Positions 44,392 through 54,639 of a stretch of DNA of 64,000 bases are shown here, piece by piece. This stretch comes from Mauremys mutica (taxonomy: Eukaryota; Chordata; Testudines; Geoemydidae): assembly GCF_020497125.1 (NCBI RefSeq), contig NC_059079.1:7533053-7597052 (forward strand), written 5' to 3'. The position numbers were made by a program, and so were the translations under genes. The notes under the pieces are model-generated. The model was not told the origin of the DNA. It saw only the letters and a program-made list of their open reading frames with translations, and did no database searches. Position 1 is the first letter of the stretch. Every line of letters begins with the position of its first letter.

Positions 44392-44767
44392 GTGAGGATT
44401 GATGACTGCTCTTCATCCATTAGTGTGTTCATCCCAGGTTACACTGGGGCATCTGTGTCACATTTACTCATGGCCGCTGTGTAGCTCTAGCGAATCCGAA
44501 GCTGAGGTGAGCTCATCTTTCTGTCACCAGCCTGCAAAGGAAGCTTCCCAATTCCTTTATTTGGAAGGGTGCATGTCTCACACTCCCGGAGCTCGATCCA
44601 GCTGAAGCTGAATGTGAGCCGTTGCAGCCTGAAAAGGAGAACACTACTAGCAAATGGAGAGAGGGGCTTATAAGTGGAATGGGATGTCGCTTTCTCTGGA
44701 AGAGGAAACAGGAATTTGCTGCTGTTCTGGTCTCTCAGGATCTTTGAAAGAGGAATGAAAATAAAAT

Positions 44768-44962
44768 CTAGCTCCTATAGAGCATTTCTCATCAGTAGAT
44801 CTCAATGTGCTTTACAGTTAACTGTTAGCAGTCTCCATTTACAGATGGGGAAACTGAGGCACAGAGACAGGCCAGGACTGGCTCAAGGTCACACAACAGA
44901 CCAGCAACAGAATCTAGCTCTTCTGAGGCCCAGTGTCGTACTTCATCCACTAGGCCAACAAT
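44768..44962 (-). mobile_element. MIR/CORE-SINE
   Basis: CATCAGTAGATCTCAATGTG, ACAGATGGGGAAACTGAGGC and CTCAAGGTCACACAACAGAC, ending CATCCACTAGGCCAAC: a near full-length MIR on the minus strand. Confidence 0.9.
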
Positions 44963-45830
44963 TAACCACCAGCCAGGGAAGATGAATGATGCCCCCTCTC
45001 CCCACCTCCCAAAGGCCAAATTTAAATCCCTATCCGCATGTCTGCCTGTCAGTGATTTACAAATGATTTCAAACAAAAATAAGCCACTCAGAAAAGCAAG
45101 TCCCAATTTCCACAGACCATCCTAACTTCCTGGCCTGCTGTTTAGGGAAAACACACCTTTCCCCTTTGGTAGCAACTACCATAGGCACTTTCCTTCTATC
45201 ATTATATCCCCACCCCATTCCCGCATGGGGTAGGTAGATGCCTTGATTAAGCTGCCCTGTACTAGGGGAAGTGCCTTTCTACTTCATCACGAGGAATTTC
45301 TCATTCATTTAAGAAGCTAGACTCTTTTCCCCAGTCCTGTGGGATCTTGCAACAAGGTTTTAACTTCCATTCAAAGCTGTTCAGTTCACCTTAAAGCAAT
45401 AACCTTCCAGGAGCTATGCCCTGTAAACTGACCCAGCACAGTTAGTACCACTCCCCATGGGTACTCCAAACCCCTCGCAGAGTCTTGCTATTGTTAAATC
45501 CTTCAATTTCCCATTGGAGTGCTCTTCACAGCAGTATAGCAGAGCTAGAATCCTTTCCTTCCTGGGCCAATCAACCCTTGGCATCTACCAGTAAGAGTCT
45601 CATTAATCCAAAGGGATAAGAAATAGGTAGATTGGCCCAGGGGGTTAGGAGGCTAAATCTATCCTGGCCTTTCTACTCCTGTCCTGGGCAGTAGAAGACA
45701 GCTGGGCCCAGCCAGGACAATGATTGGACTGTTCCCTCACCTTGGGCACTGCCCTTGGTGGCTGAGGTTTGATTGTAGGTGAGGGAGAGAAAAGATGGAG
45801 ACAGACAAGGCTAGAGACGCAAGATGGCAC
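44963..45830. other. Unassigned stretch
   Basis: No gene or mobile element was recognised. Confidence 0.35.
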
Positions 45831-45833
45831 TCA

Positions 45834-46266
45834 GGGTATGTCTACACTGCAATGTAAGCCCAAGGTTCGTGGAACTCATGGCAGAAGACCCTAGGTTTGT
45901 TAACCTAGAGCTTGACAGTCTACACTCAGATGTAACCCCAAGTTAGGAATTGTTAAACCCTGGGTCCCAACCTGAGGCTCCAGTATCCACACTAAATTAT
46001 GTGGGCCCATATCCCAGACTTTCTAGTGCCCTCCCCAAATTTTGCCACTCTAGCCCTTTGTTCGTGGTGCAGTGTGGGAAAATATGACAGTCCACCAAAC
46101 TTGACTGTCCAGAGGACAAAGAAACTCAGACCATGGGATTGTGGGATACTTTTGACTGACTCCCAGAGCATGAGGCCAGTGGGGCTATGTCCACTTCGTA
46201 AAGCAGTAGGGCTTGAACTCTGAGTCCCAGCTTGACTCATGCTCGGAGCCTCCACTGCAGATGCCA
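45834..46266. mobile_element. Harbinger-like element, right end decayed
   Basis: The left end GGGTATGTCTACACTGCA follows TCA, as at 22304. The right end ACTGCAGATGCC is a weak match. The interior has an irregular palindrome (GAACTCATGGCAGAAGACC near the left, CTTGACTCATGCTCGGAG near the right). No coding capacity. Confidence 0.6.
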
Positions 46267-47950
46267 ACTATTTTAACATAGTTACTGAACAGCCAGCGGG
46301 TAGCATTTGCACTGCCATGCTCGCTGGAGCCACAGATCTGCTTGTAGAAGAAGGAAGTGTTTATTATATAAAACAGCCACTAGCAACAGACAAACTAACA
46401 GGTTACCACAGAGATTGAGTTCCAGCTTTGTCTCCTTTGTTCACCAGGGAATACACCTCTAGATAGCACACAGTGGCATGTAGTGGCAGAATCATATATT
46501 GCAAAAAAATATATCATTACAGTGATTAGTGGTGATCTCTACATCTTCTTACCAGTCCTATAACTTTAGCCAGCCCCACCCCAGTAATCTCTTTAAAAAG
46601 TCACCGAGAAGAGGATTCGGGAAGGCAAGAAAAGCATGGCAGATTCCTCAAAAGGCAAAGTGGAGAAACTGGGAGCATCTGCTCAAAGTATTATGTACTG
46701 TGAAACCACATAATATTGCCACAGTTTAGTCCTGCAGCAGAGCACTTTCATAAACACATCTTGATATTGAGCAAGGGAAATGACCGACTGAGAAAAAAAG
46801 TCCTGTAAAATCAAGCTATAGAGCGCTCTTGTGCGAAGTACAAACCTGCCCCGCTTGAGATCAGAGGTGGGGCTTGAGTAAATATCTTCCCCTCTCTTCC
46901 CCCCACCCCCCACAAAAAGCCATGTGAATTTCTGATGACAGCTGCACAAACATGACTTATTATCGCATATTTCTCAATTAAAATCAGGCGGCCCTAATTT
47001 GAGGGGAAAATAAACACAGCCCTGATGCTATGCACCTTGTTTTCAAAAGGAATCAGTGTGAAGAGACGCAGCAGTGGCCTTTTCACTTGTTTAAGGCTCC
47101 TCAAGATGCTGATCTCCTGGCATCAGTGAATAGCTGCTGCCCCCTGATGCCGAAGTTAAGCGGAAATTTGGTTTGATACAAGCAGAGCCAGTGCGAAAGG
47201 CCAGAAGGAAAGGAAAGAAAAGATGGGTCTTTCCGTCCATGCCACAGTGGCTGAGATGAACTAATTGATCAGTGAGATGAACTGTTTGATTTAAAACTGG
47301 TACATGTTACTGAAAATTAGGAGCAGATTTACCTTAAAATTAATGGTGAAATTCTTCCCAGTACTTTCCATACATTGGGGCTGTTGCCAGGAACCCAAAG
47401 GATGACTCTAATTTGAACATACAAGTGCCCACTGTAGTGTCCCTCCTGATACAGCAGAGACTGGACAATGTTCAAATGATCGTAAATGGGAATCTGTATT
47501 GAGACCGGTGGACATATACACATCCTGTGATTCTCACTGGCTTTCCAGGTTGCAGTCTAAATAAACGCAGCCTGTGCTGCGTAGAGTCACCATGAGGGGT
47601 CTCCCTAAACTGGTGCCTGGATTAAGCCATGATGGAAAGGACAACTGCTACAGTAACTACAGTATAGCCACAGACATAGTTGTGTATAATACAGCTTTGG
47701 TAATGGCTCAAGAGAATTTGGTGTTCAGTTCACCATTCTGCAGCTGATCAGCTTTCTCCTCGCCCTGCCATTATCAGATGAGTGTGAAATACAGGATTAC
47801 AATCTGGCTTTAATGTGAGGTGTTTAAGTAAACGAAAAAAAAACCCCAAAAAACAAACAAAAAAAACCGAGCTAGAAATCATGGACCAAAAAAACAGCTT
47901 TGCACACAACTTTAGTTCCAACTTTGTGTGCCTTGTTTACCAGGATTCAC
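46267..47950. other. Single-copy stretch, candidate conserved noncoding DNA
   Basis: No mobile element was recognised. 46880-47300 has CATATTTCTCAATTAAAATC, CTAATTTGAGGGGAAAATAA and AACTAATTGATCAGTGAG, a style common in enhancers. An A-rich run lies at 47836-47869. Confidence 0.3.
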
Positions 47951-47953
47951 GCT

Positions 47954-48203
47954 GGGTATGTCCATGCTACAGCTGGACATGTGCCTCCCAACCTGGGTAG
48001 ACAGACATATGCTAAAAATAGCAGCATGGAGGTTGTGGGATGGGCTAGCCACCCACATACAAGCCCCTCTGATCCCCTGGATCTGTTCTCAGGTGGCTAG
48101 CCTGTGCCACCGCCAGAGCCATAATGTTCAGACTGGTATATTTAGCTTGTGTCTGTCTACCCAGGGTGGGAGGCACATGCCCAGCTGCAGTGTGGACATA
48201 TCC
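47954..48203. mobile_element. Palindromic MITE, Harbinger-like ends
   Basis: GGGTATGTCCATGCTACAGC on the left is mirrored by GCTGCAGTGTGGACATATCC on the right. The mirror extends about 70 bp, through ACATGTGCCTCCCA and CTGGGTAGACAGACA. It is a near-complete hairpin. No clear TWA duplication. Open frames across it on both strands are palindrome by-products. Confidence 0.75.
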
Positions 48204-48822
48204 AAGGTGGCTGGAACACCATATAGCACACAGCGACATCTACTGGCTGGAAAATGTCCTGCAAGTAAATGCATCATTACAACCATGGGCTGCAGTGCAG
48301 GAGTCCAGAGGCCACATATGGGCACAAGGGTATCCCTGCTGTGATATGTTGGAAGAGAGTAGGAAGCATGATGGAAATACTAGGCTGTATTCCGTTCACA
48401 GATGTCTGCACGCGGGGAATGTCCCAAGATCAAGACGTGCTGGGACAAGGCAAATGGTATTTAAATGGGTGTTAGATATAAAATGTGCATTTGCTGCACA
48501 TGGAGAGCCTGTCAGAAGGCCCAGCAAAAAAAATATCTGGAGGGGTTTTTATTGTTTGGGGTTTTTTATTATGTAGCAGAAGCAAAACCAGCAAAACTCC
48601 ACGGCCTCAGCTGTGGATTACAGCGCCTCAAGAGGTCAAAGTGCTAGCAACTATAAGGGGCAAATCTGAGACCTCATTTAGATAAGAGGGAGCGATGAAA
48701 GCCCGTGAAACTGGTACTGGCTAATATGCTGCCTCAGTCTTTCTCTGGGCCCCCAGCAATTTCTCTCGCCATTTCCTTGTGAGCGACGTGATTCTGGAGC
48801 CAATATGGGATGATATGAGACA
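48204..48822. other. Unassigned stretch
   Basis: No gene or mobile element was recognised. Confidence 0.35.
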
Positions 48823-48830
48823 CTCCAGCC

Positions 48831-49138
48831 CATAGGCGTGGGAACTAAGGGTGCAGGGGGTGCTGCAGCATCCCGAGGGTGGGAGTGGATAGCGGGGAGG
48901 GATAGCTCAGTGGTTTGAGCACTGGCCCGCTAAACCCAGGGTTGTGAGTTCAATCCTTGAGGGGGCCACTTAGGGATCTGGGGCAAAATCAGTACTTGGT
49001 CCTGCTGGTGAAGGCAGGGGGCTGGACTCACTGACCTTTCAGGGCCCTTTCCAGCTCTAGGAGATAGGTATATCTCCATATATTATAAGGGGTCTGGCTT
49101 TCAGCACCTCCACTATGAAAAGGGTTCCAGCACCACTG
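48831..49138. mobile_element. hAT element split by a SINE, 8-bp target duplication
   Basis: Left end CATAGGCGTGGGAAC and right end GTTCCAGCACCACTG are inverted partners. CTCCAGCC flanks exactly at 48823-48830 and 49139-49146, a hAT-type duplication. A complete SINE sits inside (about 48894-49086), so the hAT copy is the older of the two. Without the SINE it is only about 115 bp. Confidence 0.88.
48894..49086 (+). mobile_element. Turtle tRNA-derived SINE, intact
   Basis: A box TAGCTCAGTGG at 48903-48913, B box GAGTTCAATCC at 48946-48956. The body follows, then a tail GCTGGACTCACTGACC...CCTTTCCAGC with an end GATAGGTATATCTCC. It is the best-preserved of the SINE copies and belongs to the same subfamily as that at 35830. 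It is inserted in a hAT element. Confidence 0.95.
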
Positions 49139-49171
49139 CTCCAGCCCTCTTGGGTGGGAATTTGAGTCCTG

Positions 49172-49682
49172 CAGGGTTTGCCAACTATCTAATCACACAA
49201 ACCCCTTGCCCAGCCCCACCCTGCTCACTCCATCCCCCCTCCTTCCATCACTTGTTCTCCCCCACCTTCGTTGGGCAGGGGTTGGAGTGCGGGAGGCAGT
49301 ATGGGCTCTGGCAGGAAGGTGCTTACCTTGGGCGGTGGTGCAGCAGAGCTAAGGCTGGTTCCCTTCCTTCCCTGGCCCTGTGCCACTCCTGGAAGCGACC
49401 CCCATGTTGCTCCCCCCTTGGGAGAGGGGAAGGGGGGGAGGTGTTGCATGCTGGCTCTGCCCCTTCAGCTCCCATTGGCCAGAAACTGTGGCCAATGGGA
49501 GCTGTGGAGTCGGCACGGGGGGGCAATGCATGGAGATCCCCTTCTGCCCCCAGGAGTGGCATGGGGCCATGGCAGGCAGGGAGTTAGGACCTTTGGTGGC
49601 CTAAAATCTCCCGGGTTCACTTCAGTAGCCTCCAGGAGATAGGACCTGATTCCCAGCAAAACTGGGAGGGTTGGCAACCTTA
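49172..49682. mobile_element. GC-rich non-autonomous DNA element
   Basis: CAGGGTTTGCCAAC at the left is mirrored by GTTGGCAACCTT at the right. The interior has a perfect local palindrome, CAGCTCCCATTGGCCA and TGGCCAATGGGAGCTG (49469-49505). This CCAAT-bearing motif resembles that of the element at 14500. No target duplication was established. Overlapping frames on both strands are composition artefacts. Confidence 0.65.
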
Positions 49683-49689
49683 TATGGGG

Positions 49690-50152
49690 GAATCTGATTG
49701 GCTGCCTTCCTCATGTGCCTGCCCCCTGGGGAAGAGCAGCCAGTCAGGGCTGCTGCAGGAGGCAGGCAGAGCTCTCTCCCCCATCCTGTAGGGGCCAGAG
49801 GACTTTGGGGGGTTAGAATAGGGGGGCAAGGAAGCAGAAAGAACCCAGCAACTCAAGATCAGTCTGCTCCCTGCTCCTCCCCTCCCCCTGCAGCCCCATA
49901 CCTGGTAGCGGGAGGGCAGGGACAAATCCCTGCACATATTCCCCCCCCACACACACACGCCCCTGTCTAGGAAGGGAGAGAACAGGACCCCGTGGCAACT
50001 GCTCTTCCCCCAGGCCTGGGAGTGGGAGTATGAAGACATTTGGAGCTGCGGAAGAAGGAGGAGGAGGAAAGACCCAACCCCACAGTATCAGCTTTTGTAA
50101 CCATCTCATGCTTTGGGGGAATCACTTTTGAACTTTGGGGGTTGGCCATACT
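49690..50152 (+). repeat. Unclassified interspersed repeat, copy 3 (long form)
   Basis: Aligns by eye with 54640-55432: GGGGAAGAGCAGCCAGTCAG and GGGGAAGGACAGCCAGTCAG, then GCTGCTGCAGGA, the AGCAGAAAG and CAACTCAAGAT steps, and AATCCCTGCA. It ends AACTTTGGGGGTTGGCCA, the terminus of the whole family. Confidence 0.65.
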
Positions 50153-50303
50153 GAAATCTCCACAAGGATTTTCTCACTGAGCTCCCCTTGCACGGTACCA
50201 ACCAGTCCCGGCTGCACCGAGGCCCCCTGAGGGGGTGAGGGAGGGCATATAGAAAAGACAGTCCAGCCTGGGGCTGACTGGCTTCCACAGGGACTGGAGA
50301 GGG

Positions 50304-51034
50304 GATGACGCTCGTAGTGCGGCACTGGCCCTGAAAGGGTTAAAACCAGCCTAGGGAGTCTGAGTGGCAGGCAGCCAAAGGAAGGGCCACAGGGGAAACA
50401 GCCAATTAGGCATCAGCTGCAGATAATTAGGGCGGTGGCTGGAGCAGCCAATCAGGGCCCAGCCGGCCACTATAAAAGAAAGCTGCAGACCAGAGTGAGT
50501 GAGTCTATTGCAGGGAGCCCTGTGGAGAAGACTGGTGTCCTGGAGGGCTCCTGGTGGGTTGCCAGGACTTACAGGAAGAGGGCAAAGGAGCTGGAGCCAG
50601 CGGCAGGGGCAGAAGGAACTGAAGCTGTGGGGAAGTGGGCCAGGGATTAGAGACCGTGAAAGGAAAGGAAGAGGCAGCAGGAAGCTGCTGGTTGCAGGGT
50701 CCCTGGGCCAGGGCCTGAGTAGTGGGCAGGAATGGGCCCCTTCCCCCACCCCCCCAGCTGCTGAAGGAATGGCCTGGCTGGGGACTGCCAAGCTGCTGTG
50801 AGGAATGGCTGGACTCTTGTTGGAGGAGACCCCTGAAAGGGGGGGAAACCAGATGGCGACACGGCCAGAAGGCGCTGCCATGAAGCAGACGCTGAGAGAA
50901 AGGAGCCGTAGCGGGTCTGCAGGCGGAGGCGAGGACGGGAGAGCCACCACCACCCGAGGGTGCACCCACTGGGCCTGAGCTAATTCCTGAAATGCCCAGC
51001 AGGAGGTGCCAGTGTGGTGAGTGACCCCGTGACA
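50304..51034 (+). mobile_element. Solo LTR, same family type as 20505-21276
   Basis: The promoter has CCAATCAGGGCCCAGC and TATAAAAG, and the following AGCTGCAGACCAGAGTGAGT parallels the minus-strand LTR at 20505. The 3' end GGTGAGTGACCCCGTGACA also parallels it. The left boundary is uncertain, because the first 20-30 bp do not show a clean TG start. No internal coding region. Glycine- and proline-rich frames on both strands reflect GC content. Confidence 0.6.
50448..50478 (+). promoter_or_regulatory. LTR core promoter (CCAAT and TATA boxes)
   Basis: CCAATCA at 50448-50454 and TATAAAAG at 50471-50478, the same layout as the promoter on the minus strand at 21121-21151. Confidence 0.65.
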
Positions 51035-51412
51035 CTCATCTAACCCCAATGCCATCTACTCCTGCCGCTAAGAGCCAATGCGCCCCTGTGGCCCAGCCAG
51101 ACAAGTTCTCCCACACAGACCCAAGCAGGGACATCCATAGATAGAGGGGTTCCCTTCCCACTCCGCTTTGATCCAGGTCAGACTTTATACTGGAATACAA
51201 GACAGGCGGATGGGGGAAGGAACCTGGCTTTTCTACTTTGCATTTATAGAAGAGGAACTTAATGAGCCAATACTGCCATCTGCTGTCAAGTGTGGAGAGC
51301 AGGATTATTTCACTGACTGATGTTTTGGGGCAGGGTGCATTCATATTTTGTCATATTCACATTCTGGCCACACACAAATCAGTCGGCCACGGGTCAGCAA
51401 GCACTCAGGATC

Positions 51413-51448
51413 TGGGTTCCAGGACCCTGCTGGGTTCCAGGACCCTGC
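51413..51448 (+). repeat. 18-bp tandem duplication
   Basis: TGGGTTCCAGGACCCTGC occurs twice in a row with no mismatch (51413-51430, 51431-51448). Confidence 0.95.
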
Positions 51449-51454
51449 TGGTGA

Positions 51455-51692
51455 CTTGGGTCCAAGCCCTGTCATTTTGCAGGGTGGATGCAGCTCAAGC
51501 TCCAGTCCTACATCAGGAGGTGTGCGTCATGCAGTGTGGACACGTTAGCACGGCTGTGAGACCCAGCTCCAGCAACTGTAAACCGAGGCTTGCAATGCAG
51601 TGTGGACGCTCAAGTGTGGGCTTAGAAACACCGAGCCCACAAGCCCAGGTCCCACAGAGTTGGGTTTACAGTGCAGGATAGACATACGCTCC
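51455..51692. mobile_element. Harbinger-like MITE, decayed
   Basis: The right end GTGCAGGATAGACATACG resembles the mirrored GGGTATGTCTACACTGCA end at 45834. GCAGTGTGGACACG and GCAGTGTGGACGCTC repeat inside. The left boundary is uncertain. Confidence 0.5.
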
Positions 51693-52556
51693 TAATTCAA
51701 CCTAGAAATTAACCATGTGATTTGCCGAAGGAATCTACATCATAATGGCAAGGGAGATTCCTGAAAAAGCCGAACAATTCTTAAGAAAGAAAACAGTTCC
51801 CAATCCAGTAAAGCACATGCTTCACTTTGAGCACCTGAACAACCGCAATGACATCAAGGGGACCAAGCTTATGTTTATCGTTGGCACACACTTAATAGCA
51901 TTGCTGGACTGGTGCCAGCAATAGAGAATGCAACTCCACTGATCCCCTTAAAAATGTTACTTTCCTTTCCAGACAGCTTAGATCTGAAAAGAAGTTAGAA
52001 TCAAGTAAAATTGATATTAATATTGGTAGTATTTCTCCAGTGTTTTGTATTCAATTGTGCTTAGCTTTAAATTTACCCTACTATGATCCTCCAAAGAGAG
52101 ACCCTAAAACGAATACTAAAATACACTGCACAAACAGCACTTTGATCTGTGAGCATGCTGCAGTGATGTTCAGCTGGCTCTGGGTGAATTTCTCCAGTCT
52201 CCCATGATATTGTGACTTAGATGGGGAAAAAAAAACCCAGGCCCTGCAAGGAGTGGCACTGGGGTTCATTGGGTGGCATTTTTCTCAAAGCCCTAGTATA
52301 CTAGTACCATCATGGGTTTCCACAAGTTCTGTAGCTCTGTGGGTCAGCCATCTGGGTGGAGGGGGAGGACAAATTTATGCAACACATGCAAAACAGTGGG
52401 CTACATTAGCATAGCATTTGGGGGTGTTGTGTTGTAAGACGTGCCATCTTCCAGACAAGATCTGAAACTGAGCTCCGACCACTTGTGCTTATCAAAGTGT
52501 TAGTGTTGCATTTAGAAATTTATCACACATCTCATGGTATTCAGTGTTTTTTCTTA
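51693..52556. other. Unassigned stretch
   Basis: No gene was recognised. A degraded relative of the hairpin element at 32711 may lie at 51790-51870. Confidence 0.35.
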
Positions 52557-52790
52557 ATGCCCCAGCTCCTGGAATCAGGTGATTATGTGAGCTGCTCAGC
52601 TTACATGAAAAAGAAAAGTAAATTTCTAGCCCTTGTGGTTGTGGAGAACAGCTTAAAAATGAGCCCCGCGGGCCCACTAAAGGCACAGAAATCAGAAGGC
52701 AAATAAAAAGACTCATCTTCCTATCTATCAGTATTTTCTTGGAGCCTGACCTGTGATTTTTTTTGAATGCTTGGGTTGGCAGGATTGGAG
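52557..52790 (+). repeat. Unclassified interspersed repeat, copy 2
   Basis: Colinear with 18602-18866 (GAGCTGCTCAGCTTACATG, TCTAGCCCTTGTGGTTG, CAGAAGGCAAATAAAAAG) and ends GAATGCTTGGGTTGGCA. Confidence 0.65.
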
Positions 52791-53695
52791 CTCCCATGAC
52801 ACTTTCCCCAAGAGTAGAGTCCTGGCCAAATCCCAATTTGGATGATCCGATTCTGTCTAAAATCCTCTCTGGACTTTCAATTGAATATGGAATTCTTGAT
52901 CACTGTTGTAAATTTCTTCAATGATGCTGTGCACTAGGACATAGCTTCTGCAGCCTACCCTAGATAGTTTTATACTTGAGTGGTGGACCATCGCCGGGTA
53001 TCAACTTTGAAAAGCAGTTTGACATATTCCTCTGGATTCAGGCGCTGCTTAGGAGTATTTATTATTATTACGATCGCAGTGCTGATTAGCGTTCGGGGCT
53101 ATTACTGGAGAATGCCAGAGTATTTTTTCCCAGGATTTAAACTCGGCCACGGGGCTGTTTTTCTACAGAAATAGCACCCTGGAGGGAGCTGTCATTTCTG
53201 GATGCTGATTAGCTTTTGCAAGGTTACAGCAAGCAAGACTGATTACCCTGTAGTGAGCTTGAGTTCATTCACCTAATCAGGCCAGCCCAGCGGGCGGGTG
53301 GGGGGGAAGGGGAGAGAATGTAACCCTACCTCACAGTTTGACAACTTGGACTGTTCCAGAGTTTTTCTCACACCCACAAGCTGTAACAATTCATTATGTT
53401 TGATTTTCATTCTTCCAGCACCAGCCTTGGCTGGTCCTTCATTCACAGCTTGTTCTAGTGACATGCAATTACTCCCAGGACTCTCTTGGCTTCAGCAGCC
53501 TCTGAGAGTCTTTGAATGTATGTATGCACCTATTTTATTTACCAATTAATCCTAAGAAATTAAGGCTCCTTCAAAAGATCTCATGTTAAGTATACTAAGC
53601 TAAGCAAGCAGGATGTCTGATCTGCCCTGCCCACTTCACAGATTGTTTGAGTTGGGGATGGGCAGACCAGATTTACTGAAGGAGGAGGCTAGAAA
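52791..53695. other. Single-copy stretch, candidate conserved noncoding DNA
   Basis: 53000-53280 has TATTTATTATTATTACGATC, GTGCTGATTAGCGTTCGG and GATGCTGATTAGCTTTTGC, two GCTGATTAGC homeodomain-type sites about 120 bp apart. No mobile element was recognised. A 64-aa frame here has no known domain. Confidence 0.35.
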
Positions 53696-53699
53696 TGAA

Positions 53700-53800
53700 G
53701 CAGCAGTCTTGTAGCAAAGGCACTCACCTTAAGAGATGTGGAGTCCATTCCCTGCTCTGCTACCGCCTTCCTGTGTGGCTATGGGCATGTCACTTGAGCC
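53700..53800 (+). mobile_element. MIR head fragment
   Basis: CAGTCTTGTAGCAAAGGCAC, CTGCTCTGCTACCGCCTTCC and TGGGCATGTCACTTGAGCC. Confidence 0.6.
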
Positions 53801-54410
53801 CTTTGTTATGATGGAAGTTGGGTGAAATCAACTGCAAGCTGGTGAGTGTAACAGCCAACCTTCATTTAGGATAAATGTAAGAAGCAAGGAAGTTCCTTGA
53901 TGGAATAGATAACTGAAACAATAGGAGACACCTCCCCCACCCCGCCCCCCACCCCAAAAAATAACCCATAGGCCACATGCAAGGCTGGAGTCAGAGTTCC
54001 TCCAGCATGTGGTCTGAGAGGTTTTCCTTGGGGTCTGAATGTAAACATGGGGGCTGAGTATTGTTTGGTGGAACTGTGAGGGGGGGAGGGGAAGGGCAGG
54101 GGTACATAGAATAGGTGGTAAGGAAGCCCTAGAAAAGCACTTGCAATGTGACCTTGAGAAAAATCTAATAGAGAGCGTTGGGGCAGATTGCTGGCCGGAA
54201 AGAGGCCTTGAACAGAGAAACTGTCTCCTGCTGTGTTCAGGAAAACAGCACTTTGTACATTCTTTGTAAATAGGATTGCAGCAAAGAAATATCCGACTCC
54301 ATCGTCAATTTCTCTGTCTAACAGGAACAACTTCCAACCCCCCATATACTGACTAACTTCTTGAGCCAAAAGGTGTAACACCTTTCTTGATACCCCAGTT
54401 ATAAAATCAG
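53801..54410. other. Unassigned stretch
   Basis: No gene or mobile element was recognised. C-rich and A-rich runs lie near 53930-53962. Confidence 0.35.
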
Positions 54411-54413
54411 GAT

Positions 54414-54550
54414 CATAACCCTTCCCTTGTCTTGTCTATTTAGATTGTGAGCTACTTGGAGCAGGGACTGTATCTCAGCACATGCTTGTACAGTGCCTGA
54501 TACAAGGAGGCCCTGACCTTGGTTGGGGCCCCGAGGTGCTACTGTGATTT
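54414..54550 (+). mobile_element. MIR/CORE-SINE long-tail fragment
   Basis: CTTGTCTATTTAGATTGTGA, GAGCAGGGACTGTATCTCAG, CTTGTACAGTGCCTGATACA and GGCCCTGACCTTGGTTGGGG in plus orientation: the clearest copy of the tail. Confidence 0.85.
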
Positions 54551-54639
54551 CCTCACAAGTGTGGCCGGGGCTGGAGTCAGTCCAGCCATGCACCAAGACG
54601 CTTGAGTCCTCTTCCAAATGTCACCTCTGCCCTGGGGGG

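Noticed and set aside
48903..48956. Apparent tRNA gene (A and B boxes)
   Set aside because: This is the tRNA-derived head of the SINE. The sequence does not fold as a complete tRNA and continues into the SINE body.
50351..51055. 234-codon open frame on the minus strand
   Set aside because: It lies antisense across the LTR at 50304-51034, is low-complexity, and has a second long frame overlapping it (50505-51035).
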